Shown here one piece after another: positions 22,447 through 28,391 of a DNA stretch of 28,496 bases. Origin of the DNA: CAZECR01 sp964510495 (GTDB lineage Bacteria > Patescibacteriota > Patescibacteriia > Magasanikbacterales > GWA2-37-8); assembly GCA_964510495.1 (NCBI GenBank), contig CAZECR010000013.1, forward strand, positions 1 through 28,496. The letters run 5' to 3'. Every line of letters begins with the position of its first letter. Positions within the stretch are counted from its first letter, which is position 1. Both the position numbers and the translations under genes were made by a program. The notes under the pieces were generated by a model. The model saw nothing but the letters and a program-made list of their open reading frames with translations, ran no database searches and was not told the DNA's origin.

Positions 22447-23043
22447 TTAACGAGCGACAGGAGGAGCGTTCGTTGCACCATTTTGCACCCCCTGACTATT
22501 CTGGTTAGGACCTTGACCGCGTCCACCCTGGCCATTCATGCCTGGGCCACCCTGCCCGCCTGGACCTCGGCCACCAGGACCACCCATTCCAGGACCACCG
22601 AGCGGCAAATAATCAGTTGGGATATTGTTATCCGCTGCCCACTGCTTTAATGAAGCCATGTACGTGTCCATAGCAGCCTTACACTCTTCTTTAGTTTTAC
22701 CTTTAAGGCTCGCATGGAATGTTTCAAATTCTTTTAGCTTAGCAGTCAACGTGGTTGCCTGTGCTTGTGTTAGCTTGCCATCAGTCACAGCCTGCGTAAT
22801 ACGATCAGTCGCTTCCTGCTGACGCGCTGTTTCCATTTGAGTTCTTTGAGCGTCAAAAACACTTTGTACATCAGTCGTACTTACATTAAACTTTTTGGCA
22901 ATTGCAGCTACCAGACTGCTCATCGGATCTTGTTGTGCTCCATTTGTCACTGTCGCCGCATGCGTGATACCAACACTAGCGGCCGTGAGCGCAAGCGCAC
23001 AAGCGAGGGTTGCAGCAACATATTTCATTTTTGGAATCTTCAT
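22447..23043 (-). CDS. Secreted helical protein with collagen-like Gly/Pro-rich tail
   Basis: 198 residues. Signal peptide MKIPKMKYVAATLACALALTAASVGITHA, with likely Ala-X-Ala cleavage around residue 29. The mature helical part (about 40-140) contains KKFNVSTTDVQSVFDAQRTQME and RITQAVTDGKLTQAQATTLTAKLKEFE, a pattern of small secreted helical repeat proteins. The C-terminal ~55 residues are a Gly/Pro/Gln/Asn-rich tail with many GG-P and G-Q-G steps, probably disordered or collagen-like. Exported and perhaps on the cell surface; function unknown. It follows a long leader region that contains a structured RNA candidate, and a two-component system is encoded just upstream in the same direction. 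Confidence 0.78.
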   Translation of the reverse strand: MKIPKMKYVAATLACALALTAASVGITHAATVTNGAQQDPMSSLVAAIAKKFNVSTTDVQSVFDAQRTQMETARQQEATDRITQAVTDGKLTQAQATTLTAKLKEFETFHASLKGKTKEECKAAMDTYMASLKQWAADNNIPTDYLPLGGPGMGGPGGRGPGGQGGPGMNGQGGRGQGPNQNSQGVQNGATNAPPVAR

Positions 23044-23146
23044 ACTATGTACAGGTTAAATAATAAATACCTAGAATAAACTACTGATTACTTCAGCCCC
23101 AAGCGCGTACGATCGTTACGAGCGAGGGAAAGCTGACCCAGAAATA

Positions 23147-23161
23147 GTTTTCCAGGAAAAC
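23147..23161. repeat. Short perfect inverted repeat
   Basis: GTTTTC-CAG-GAAAAC, a 6-bp stem with a 3-nt loop, in the leader between the structured RNA candidate and the 198-residue gene. It has no adjoining T-run. Confidence 0.5.
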
Positions 23162-23184
23162 AGCAACGTAGTTTCTAGCAACAG

Positions 23185-23317
23185 AATCAAGAGGACGCTC
23201 TCGTGAAAGGCGCTGAAGTCCTTGGGAGATATCCCTAGAGGTACTTCATGAGGCAGCGCGTTTTCAGTGTTCCTCGTGCACATGGGTTAGGTCGTTCTTG
23301 ATTATGCCCGTACTATA
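23185..23317 (-). ncRNA. Structured RNA candidate with extended -10 promoter
   Basis: Minus strand: an extended -10 box TGCTATAGT (plus 23312-23320) precedes AATCAAGA, which pairs perfectly with TCTTGATT 110 nt later (plus 23296-23303 with 23185-23192) and can be extended by ACG/CGT. Inside, GCGCTG...GAAGT...GGGA-TATC-TCCC...ACTTC-AGCGC forms a nested long hairpin. The region is G+C-rich without an ORF. It is either an independent small RNA or a structured leader of the 198-residue secreted protein gene. I looked for hallmarks of RNase P RNA, SRP RNA, tmRNA and c-di-GMP riboswitches and did not find them. Confidence 0.5.
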
Positions 23318-23349
23318 GCAAGCGCACCATGAAGAAAGTGTGAAGGAGA

Positions 23350-24399
23350 TTATGAAGCTTTTTTTAGAGGAAAATTCAGAGTTATTGTTGTACCAACGCC
23401 CAATTCACTCGCAACCGAAACACTACCTCCAAGGTACTGCATAGAAGATTGCACGATCGCAAGACCAAGGCCGCTTCCACCTGTTTGACGTGATCGACTT
23501 GTCTCGGCACGATAAAAACGATCAAAAATTTTAGGAAGGTCACTGGCAGCGATCCCAACACCTGTGTCGGCAATGCGCAAGCTAACTGCTTGTTTAGTTT
23601 TGGCAATATCTATCGTCACGCTTCCTCCGGGGCGATTGTAGATAATTGCATTTTTGAGCACATTGGTTATTGTTTGTGCCACAACATCTTCTTGAGCCAA
23701 AATAGTTATTTCATTCGGCGGTGCAGTAAAAACAAGTTTCACAGCATTGCGCTCAGCCAAAGTATTAAAACGTTGCGCGATAATTTCCGTGAGCGCAACC
23801 AGGGCAACTGGAGAAAACTTTTTTTGTTCTGGAGCGTGATGTTCATCAAAGCGCGAAACCGTTAATAAATCATTGACGAGCTTACTCATACGCTCGACCT
23901 CTTCCAAATGGCTGGTGATACGTTCATATGCCGGGGTATTTTTTGCAGTGTCCTCGAGCGCGTTCTCTAATTCAATTTGTAAAATACTGAGCGGTGTGCG
24001 AAGTTCGTGTGAAGCATTGCCAAAAAATGTACGCTGACCATCATACATTTCTTGAAGTGGTTGCAGCGTAATGTGCGCGAGCACATAACTCGAGAGCCCA
24101 GCCACAACAAATAAGAAGCCATTTACAACAAGAATTGATCGGACCAAATCCGCACGCACTTGCTCGGCTGTTGGTGGAGGCGGACGAATCGCTGCGACCT
24201 CAACCGGCAAAGGTCGCTCGTTTCGAAAACGATTTTCCAAACGACTCGAAAAAGCACTGTAAATAAAGCCGCTGGAAATAAAAAGAATTACCGCGAGAAT
24301 AGCGGCATACAAAAAAGTGAGTCTCCAAAGCGAAAACTGGAAACGATTTTTAAACCAAACGGTAGCCTTTGCCCCAGACGGTTTGAATACGTTTAGCAT
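23350..24399 (-). CDS. Two-component sensor histidine kinase
   Basis: 349 residues. TM1 about 25-47 (LWRLTFLYAAILAVILFISSGF), a short extracytoplasmic loop of about 40 residues containing a PPPP run, and TM2 about 86-110. Then HisKA with GNASHELRTPLSIL (phospho-acceptor His131) and a HATPase domain: N box NVLKNAIIYNRPGG, G1 DTGVGIAASDLP, F box IFDRFYRAE, G2 GGSGLGLAIVQS. The ATG at 24399 overlaps the end of the response regulator gene by 50 nt, so translation is probably coupled. The tiny sensor loop suggests a signal in or near the membrane. Signal unknown; the downstream secreted protein gene is a possible target. Confidence 0.93.
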   Translation of the reverse strand: MLNVFKPSGAKATVWFKNRFQFSLWRLTFLYAAILAVILFISSGFIYSAFSSRLENRFRNERPLPVEVAAIRPPPPTAEQVRADLVRSILVVNGFLFVVAGLSSYVLAHITLQPLQEMYDGQRTFFGNASHELRTPLSILQIELENALEDTAKNTPAYERITSHLEEVERMSKLVNDLLTVSRFDEHHAPEQKKFSPVALVALTEIIAQRFNTLAERNAVKLVFTAPPNEITILAQEDVVAQTITNVLKNAIIYNRPGGSVTIDIAKTKQAVSLRIADTGVGIAASDLPKIFDRFYRAETSRSRQTGGSGLGLAIVQSSMQYLGGSVSVASELGVGTTITLNFPLKKAS

Positions 24400-25012
24400 A
24401 TTTTTCAGGTAATTTTTTACGTAAATTTTTTAGATGTACATCAACAACATTACTGAGCGAATCAAAAAAACGATCCCAAACGTGTTCCAAGATATCGTCT
24501 CGCGTAATAACCGTGCCTTTGTTGCGGAGAAAATATTCCAAGAGTCCGTACTCACGAAGCGTTAAATCTAATTGATTTCCTTTGACTGTCACGACTTGCG
24601 AACGTGTATCGAGCTCTAGATCATCGAGCTGCAAAATATCGCTTGCAGCAAGCGCTGGACGGCGCAGTAGTGTTCGAATACGAGCGTGCAGTTCTTCAAA
24701 TGAAAATGGTTTTACCAAATAATCGTCTGCACCGATGTCTAGTCCCAGCACCTTATCTTCAATCGCATCTTTGGCCGTTAAAAAAATAATCGGCATTTTC
24801 TTGCCCTTGGCGCGTAAATTGCGACACACAGTTTGTCCATCTCGTTTGGGCATCATGATATCGAGCACCAGTATGTCGTAGGTATTCATACAGGCAATCT
24901 TTTCACCTTCTTCACCATCAAACGCAAAATCAACGGTATAACCGCGTTTTTGCAAGCCTTCGACCAAGCCTCTATTAAGTTTTACTTCGTCTTCAACAAC
25001 AAGAATACGCAT
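24350..25012 (-). CDS. OmpR/PhoB-family response regulator
   Basis: 220 residues. Receiver domain with acidic pocket EDE (7-9), phospho-acceptor Asp51 in LVLDIMMP, Thr79 and Lys101 (LVKPF). The C-terminal winged helix (about 125-220) has LTLREYGLLEYFLRNKGTVITRDDILEHVW and a recognition helix SNVVDVHLKNLRKKL, ending in VWGKGYRLV. Partner of the overlapping histidine kinase. An extended -10 box TGCTATAGT (plus 25030-25038), identical to that before the structured RNA candidate, lies 17 nt upstream of the ATG, so the leader is very short and there is no SD. Confidence 0.95.
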   Translation of the reverse strand: MRILVVEDEVKLNRGLVEGLQKRGYTVDFAFDGEEGEKIACMNTYDILVLDIMMPKRDGQTVCRNLRAKGKKMPIIFLTAKDAIEDKVLGLDIGADDYLVKPFSFEELHARIRTLLRRPALAASDILQLDDLELDTRSQVVTVKGNQLDLTLREYGLLEYFLRNKGTVITRDDILEHVWDRFFDSLSNVVDVHLKNLRKKLPEKYAKRIQTVWGKGYRLV

Positions 25013-25029
25013 AGTATTTTATTTTTAAA

Positions 25030-25038
25030 ACTATAGCA
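25030..25038 (-). promoter_or_regulatory. Extended -10 promoter of the two-component operon
   Basis: TGCTATAGT on the minus strand, without a clear -35 box. The same 9-mer is found before the structured RNA candidate at 23312-23320. Confidence 0.5.
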
Positions 25039-25086
25039 TGCCGAGCAATAGTATTCCACCATACATGAAGAATCGATGAACAAAAA

Positions 25087-25138
25087 ACCGACCCTACCTT
25101 TAGTCACACATGGTATGCTCAAAGGTAGTGAGGCCGGT
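25087..25138 (-). terminator. Long bulged hairpin terminator of the 25162-25476 gene
   Basis: Minus strand: base stem ACCGGCC/GGTCGGT (one G-U), a TCA bulge on the 5' side, an upper stem CTACCTTT/AAAGGTAG, a 19-nt loop, then TTTTTT. It has the same architecture as the hairpins at 15067 and 25604. Confidence 0.75.
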
Positions 25139-25161
25139 TTTGGTGAGGTGGAGTAGCCGGA

Positions 25162-25476
25162 CTAGTGGTAGACCGGAACGTCGATCGTGGGTACACCTAA
25201 CCGATCGATGATCTTGAAGGTGAGCTCGCCGAACGTTCCTTGCCTGATACCGCGCGCGACAAGCGCGCGAAGCGCAGCTATCTCCGGCAGCGCATAGTGG
25301 AGATGCATATTAAGCTCGTGATAGGCCAGGCTTAGGTCTGTGATACTGTAGGTTCGACCGAAAACCCCTTGGGCCACATCAAGCAGCTCACCAGGTGTTG
25401 CGGCAGGTTTTTGCCCCGCACCCTCAATTTCGATGCCGAACATAAAACTTAGGACCAGCCCAACCGGTACCAGCAT
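25162..25476 (-). CDS. Hypothetical protein, G+C-rich accessory gene
   Basis: 104 residues from the ATG at 25476, which has a GGAGGG SD 5 nt upstream; the longer ORF upstream would lie in the hairpin leader. The N-terminus MLVPVGLVLSFMFGIEIEG is hydrophobic and may be a signal or anchor. The rest is soluble-looking and helical (residues 30-75), ending in a beta-type GEL-TFKIIDRLGVPTIDVPVYH. No cysteine in the mature part and no family recognised. It has its own consensus promoter (25554-25582), a leader hairpin (25491-25541) and a bulged terminator (25087-25138), and lies in tandem with the next accessory gene. Function unknown. Confidence 0.68.
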   Translation of the reverse strand: MLVPVGLVLSFMFGIEIEGAGQKPAATPGELLDVAQGVFGRTYSITDLSLAYHELNMHLHYALPEIAALRALVARGIRQGTFGELTFKIIDRLGVPTIDVPVYH

Positions 25477-25490
25477 GTTTCCCTCCAAGT

Positions 25491-25541
25491 GTATGAAGCC
25501 AGTCACAAAGCACTTTGCATACGCTATGACTGACGCCATAC
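25491..25541 (-). promoter_or_regulatory. 5' UTR hairpin of the 25162-25476 gene
   Basis: GTATGAAGCCAGTCA (25491-25505) and TGACTGACGCCATAC (25527-25541) pair at 12 of 15 positions, with a nested CAAAG/CTTTG in the loop. It lies between the promoter and the SD, with no T-run. Confidence 0.6.
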
Positions 25542-25553
25542 AACAAGCACTAC

Positions 25554-25582
25554 ATCCTAGCCAGGCTCGATCATTTTGTCAA
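25554..25582 (-). promoter_or_regulatory. Promoter of the 25162-25476 gene
   Basis: Minus-strand TTGACA (plus 25577-25582), a 17-nt spacer and TAGGAT (plus 25554-25559). It is the same pair of hexamers as the promoter at 1167-1195. Confidence 0.75.
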
Positions 25583-25603
25583 TACTTTTAGGTATACAAA
25601 AAA

Positions 25604-25660
25604 GCAGGCCCTCCCTTTATATCTAAATTTATTTTAGGAATAAAGGGAGATGGGGCCTGC
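25604..25660 (-). terminator. Long bulged hairpin terminator of the 25701-26312 gene
   Basis: Minus strand: base stem GCAGGCC/GGCCTGC, a CCAT bulge, an upper stem CTCCCTTTAT/ATAAAGGGAG, a loop containing TTTAGATA, then TTTTTT. The base arms and bulge match the hairpin at 15067-15122; the upper stem has a different but still complementary sequence. Confidence 0.78.
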
Positions 25661-25700
25661 TTTGTGCGACCCCACCTCTGAACGAGGTGAAGGCGGAACG

Positions 25701-26312
25701 CTAACGAGGAAAGAGAAGGGGCGACTCGACGTGGTCCTGAAGCCCGCTTTTCGCCAGCTCCGCAAAGAAGCGCGGTGCGGAATCGGGGAACGAGCGAATG
25801 GGCGGCAGGAACGCGAGCGTCTCGATCGAAACCAGTCTGCTGCGGGCAGCGTGTCGCACGCTCGCGATCAGTTCGCGGACCGCACAGGCGAGCATGGAGG
25901 GGTAGTATCGATTGTACGCATCGTCGGCTTCACCTTGCTGGACAAGCTCGATCCCGCTCGCTACCGAACCTGGGCGACTGTGCTCTACCACGAAACCTCG
26001 GCAGCGGCAGAGGTGAGGGGAAATTGATTCGCCCTCTGGTTTGATGTCGAGCTGCTGCAGCTCAACACTCCACCGCGCCGAATAGCGCCCATTGGCTGCG
26101 ATCTTCTCGGTGTAGCGCAGCACTATAAGCAGGCCGACGGAACGATGGCAAAAGACCAGTGTCGTCACCTTGGCGTAGCGCAGAGCCGTGTCACTGCATG
26201 CGCCGTCGCGGTTACCGGACTCAACGCTGTGGCACAGTATGTGGCAGAACTGGCAGGTCATCATCATGGAAATTACACGTTTGAAGTAGTTCCCTTCAAC
26301 GAACAGCTTCAT
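25701..26312 (-). CDS. Hypothetical cysteine-containing protein, G+C-rich accessory gene
   Basis: 203 residues from the ATG at 26312, chosen because GAGGTGG lies 3 nt before it. The N-terminal third holds a Cys/His cluster (CQFCHILCH, about residues 20-28, then further Cys at about 38, 58 and 106-108), which could bind metal. The middle and C-terminal parts are Arg/Ser/Ala/Leu-rich, with no membrane segment. I recognise no family. Because a convincing promoter, leader hairpin, SD and terminator bracket it, I think it is expressed, but the protein sequence alone is not persuasive. A plus-strand overlapping ORF at 25650-26027 is less likely, as it lacks these signals. Confidence 0.55.
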   Translation of the reverse strand: MKLFVEGNYFKRVISMMMTCQFCHILCHSVESGNRDGACSDTALRYAKVTTLVFCHRSVGLLIVLRYTEKIAANGRYSARWSVELQQLDIKPEGESISPHLCRCRGFVVEHSRPGSVASGIELVQQGEADDAYNRYYPSMLACAVRELIASVRHAARSRLVSIETLAFLPPIRSFPDSAPRFFAELAKSGLQDHVESPLLFPR

Positions 26313-26351
26313 TATCCACCTCAAGGCTGAGAGTCATTGTCCGGCAGAGGC

Positions 26352-26395
26352 GCCGAGTATTCTAAACGTTTGAAAAACCAGTCAGAATACTCGGC
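26352..26395 (-). promoter_or_regulatory. 5' UTR hairpin with perfect 12-bp stem
   Basis: GCCGAGTATTCT (26352-26363) and AGAATACTCGGC (26384-26395) are perfectly complementary around a 20-nt loop, between the promoter and the SD of the 25701-26312 gene. No T-run follows on the minus strand. Confidence 0.65.
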
Positions 26396-26441
26396 ACCGT
26401 CCTGATATGTAAAAGATTTTCTGACGCGCAGAAAACTGGAT

Positions 26442-26470
26442 ACTGTACCAGAAAAAATATGATTTGTCAA
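26442..26470 (-). promoter_or_regulatory. Promoter of the 25701-26312 gene
   Basis: Minus-strand TTGACA (plus 26465-26470), a 17-nt spacer and TACAGT (plus 26442-26447). The leader is about 120 nt. The rest of the gap to the ArsR gene holds only that gene's promoter. Confidence 0.7.
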
Positions 26471-26580
26471 TTCATACTACCCTATCTCAACAAAAAATAC
26501 GTCCCCCAAAGCACTCTATCTTGGAATACTTTTTATGCAACTTTCATTGATACAGCGGTTCAGGATGGGGATAACTGTGG

Positions 26581-26609
26581 TTGACCTGAATTAATTTTTG
26601 CAGTATCAT
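26581..26609 (+). promoter_or_regulatory. Promoter of the ArsR/SRPBCC cluster, leaderless
   Basis: TTGACC (26581-26586), 17 nt, TATCAT (26604-26609). The ATG at 26618 follows after 8 nt with no SD. Confidence 0.7.
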
Positions 26610-26617
26610 TCAACTAT

Positions 26618-26953
26618 ATGGTTGAATATACGCTTCGCCTCAATTCTATCTTCAGCTGCCTGGCCGACCCTACTCGCCGAGATATTTTGCGGCATCTGGA
26701 AAACGCTGAACTAACCGTTGGAGAAATTGCGAAATTTTATAAATTGACCTATGCCGCCATCTCAAAGCACCTTAAATCCATGGAGAAAGCAAAACTGATT
26801 ACCAAACGTCGTGAGGGTAAACAGCAAGTGGTAAAACTCTCCCCTGCTGCCCTTAAAGATGCCGACCAATTCCTGAGGCACTACGAAAAACTGTGGAATG
26901 ATCGGTTCGATGCTTTGGAAATTTATTTAGCTAATGAAGGGAAAGAAAAATAA
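26618..26953 (+). CDS. ArsR-family winged-helix regulator
   Basis: 111 residues. ArsR/SmtB-type helix-turn-helix: IFSCLADPTRRDILRHLENAELTVGEIAKFYKLTYAAISKHLKSMEKAKLITKRREGKQQVVKLSPAAL. No cysteine pair for metal sensing, so it belongs to the non-metal ArsR branch usually found beside AHSA1/SRPBCC genes (known association). It probably represses its own operon. The mRNA is probably leaderless (-10 box 8 nt before the ATG). First gene of a cluster with two SRPBCC proteins, a small unknown and a DoxX-like gene. Confidence 0.93.
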   Translation: MVEYTLRLNSIFSCLADPTRRDILRHLENAELTVGEIAKFYKLTYAAISKHLKSMEKAKLITKRREGKQQVVKLSPAALKDADQFLRHYEKLWNDRFDALEIYLANEGKEK

Positions 26954-26991
26954 ATAAAGATGTAATTTTTATTCATGTAGCGCACAAACAT

Positions 26992-27477
26992 ATGAGCAAC
27001 GAAGTTGTTATCGAACGCATTTTCAACGCACCAATCACCCGTATCTGGGCTGCCTGGACCGAGCCAGAACAAGCCAAAAAATGGTGGGGGCCGAAAAACT
27101 TTACTGCACCCGTAATGCAGATTGATTTCCGTGTTGGCGGAAAATATCTTTTCTGCATGCGTGCCGAAGAAGGTTTGCCAGCGGAAATGGTGGGCAAAGA
27201 TTTCTGGAGTACCGGTACATATAAAGAAATTGTACCGATGCAAAAAATTATCTGCACCGATAGTTTTGCTGATAAAGATGGAAATATTGTATCGGCTGAA
27301 GTGTATGGTATGCCTGACCACCCACTTGAAATGGAAGTGACAATACTCTTTGAAGACCTTGGGGACAACCGCACAAAAATGATCCTTCGTCATGTCGGCA
27401 TGCCGGCCGGAGTAATGCAGGACCAGATGACCGTAGGCTGGAATGAATCATTTGATAAAATGGACGTTTCATTATAA
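26992..27477 (+). CDS. SRPBCC/AHSA1-like protein 1
   Basis: 161 residues. Activator of Hsp90 ATPase homologue 1-like (START/Bet v1 fold) with the family signature VIERIFNAPITRIWAAWTEPEQAKKWWGPKNFT, then DFRVGGKYLFCMR, GTYKEIVPMQKIICTDSF and TILFEDLGDNRTKMILRH; it ends GWNESFDKM then a short tail, slightly shorter than the usual GWxxSLDKLxxYL end. The fold makes a hydrophobic cavity for a lipid-like or aromatic ligand; the ligand is unknown. 38 nt after the ArsR gene and probably controlled by it. About 150 residues is the normal size. Confidence 0.93.
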   Translation: MSNEVVIERIFNAPITRIWAAWTEPEQAKKWWGPKNFTAPVMQIDFRVGGKYLFCMRAEEGLPAEMVGKDFWSTGTYKEIVPMQKIICTDSFADKDGNIVSAEVYGMPDHPLEMEVTILFEDLGDNRTKMILRHVGMPAGVMQDQMTVGWNESFDKMDVSL

Positions 27478-27487
27478 ACCTCATTAT

Positions 27488-27868
27488 ATGAGCGAACACT
27501 CACATCCTGAACGTGGGCCTGCGCCAGAAGGGTTTAATTCGTGGGATGAACATGACGCCAAATGGAATGAAATGGTTAAAATAAACAAACAGGAAATAGC
27601 CGATTATAAAGCAATGACAGAAGAAGAACGAAGTTTTGCGTACACAATTATAGATACACTAAAAACAGCTAAAACAGAAGAAGAGTTCTTAGAAATGTGC
27701 AGCCCGCATCTCAACCAGCCACCAATAAAAGAAACCGTCGCTGTGCGATCTGAAGAAGTGCATTTTCCTAATGGAAGTTATAATTTTTTTGTGCTCGTTC
27801 GTCCTCGCAGGGAATTACGTCAAAAAAACGAACCCATCCAATATAATTTTTATTATAGAAAGCTGTAA
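27488..27868 (+). CDS. Small hypothetical protein between the SRPBCC genes
   Basis: 126 residues from the ATG at 27488, 10 nt after the first SRPBCC gene; the longer upstream start would overlap that gene. Charged, with residues 35-70 helical (KINKQEIADYKAMTEEERSFAYTIIDTLKTAKTEEEFLEM) and a beta-type C-terminus (SEEVHFPNGSYNFFVLVRPRREL... YNFYYRKL). No signal peptide or membrane segment. Family not recognised. Its place inside the ArsR-SRPBCC cluster suggests a shared role. Confidence 0.72.
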   Translation: MSEHSHPERGPAPEGFNSWDEHDAKWNEMVKINKQEIADYKAMTEEERSFAYTIIDTLKTAKTEEEFLEMCSPHLNQPPIKETVAVRSEEVHFPNGSYNFFVLVRPRRELRQKNEPIQYNFYYRKL

Positions 27869-27877
27869 TTAAAAGCT

Positions 27878-28351
27878 ATGTCTCAAACAACCTTTACCGT
27901 TAAACGCGAAGAACTTACTATCATCGTGGAACGCGTCTTTGATGCGCCCCGCGAAAAAGTATTTAAAGTATTCACTGATCCTACTCACTTACCTAAATGG
28001 TGGGGACCGCGGAACCTTACAACAACTGTTGAAAGCATGGATGTACGGGTCGGTGGCAAATGGCGGTTCATCCAGCGTGACGAAAAAGGCAATGAATTTG
28101 CTTTCAATGGAGTATACAAAGAAGTTACTCCACCTGAAAGAATTTCTAACACCTTTGAATTTGAACCAATGGCTGGACATATTTTGGTCGAAACCGCAGT
28201 GTTTGAAGACTTGGGCGACAAGACTAAAGTCACGAGTACAGCCCGCTACGCCAACCTCGAAGACCTCGATGGCATGGTCGCCTCAGGCATGGAAGGCGGC
28301 GCGGTTGAAAGTTGGGAACGCCTTGCTGAATTCATTACGACTGTGGCATAA
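27878..28351 (+). CDS. SRPBCC/AHSA1-like protein 2
   Basis: 157 residues, a second AHSA1-like protein: LTIIVERVFDAPREKVFKVFTDPTHLPKWWGPRNLTTTVESMDVRVGGKWRFIQRDEKGNEFAFNGVYKEVTPPERISNTFEFE, then FEDLGDKTKVTSTARY and MEGGAVESWERLAEFI, a complete C-terminal helix. It is paralogous to protein 1 but clearly divergent (shared core PxKWWGPRNL and DVRVGGKW), so the duplication is old or the two were acquired separately. 9 nt after the 126-residue gene, so in the same operon. Confidence 0.93.
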   Translation: MSQTTFTVKREELTIIVERVFDAPREKVFKVFTDPTHLPKWWGPRNLTTTVESMDVRVGGKWRFIQRDEKGNEFAFNGVYKEVTPPERISNTFEFEPMAGHILVETAVFEDLGDKTKVTSTARYANLEDLDGMVASGMEGGAVESWERLAEFITTVA

Positions 28352-28378
28352 TACGCACACTTTTATTATTAATGTACT

Positions 28379-28391
28379 TACGCTTCGCGTA
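28379..28391 (+). promoter_or_regulatory. Hairpin abutting the start of the DoxX-like gene
   Basis: TACGC-TTC-GCGTA is a perfect 5-bp stem with a 3-nt loop whose last base is the A of the ATG start. It has the same TTC loop as the hairpin at 13346-13360. Confidence 0.5.

Noticed and set aside
23350..24399. A frameshift between response regulator and kinase genes because of their 50-nt overlap
   Set aside because: Both proteins are complete at their conserved ends; overlapping start and stop is common in two-component operons.
25650..26044. Plus-strand ORFs opposite the 25701-26312 gene
   Set aside because: No promoter or SD on the plus strand. The bulged hairpin at 25604-25660 and the promoter, hairpin and SD at 26312-26470 all fit minus-strand transcription.
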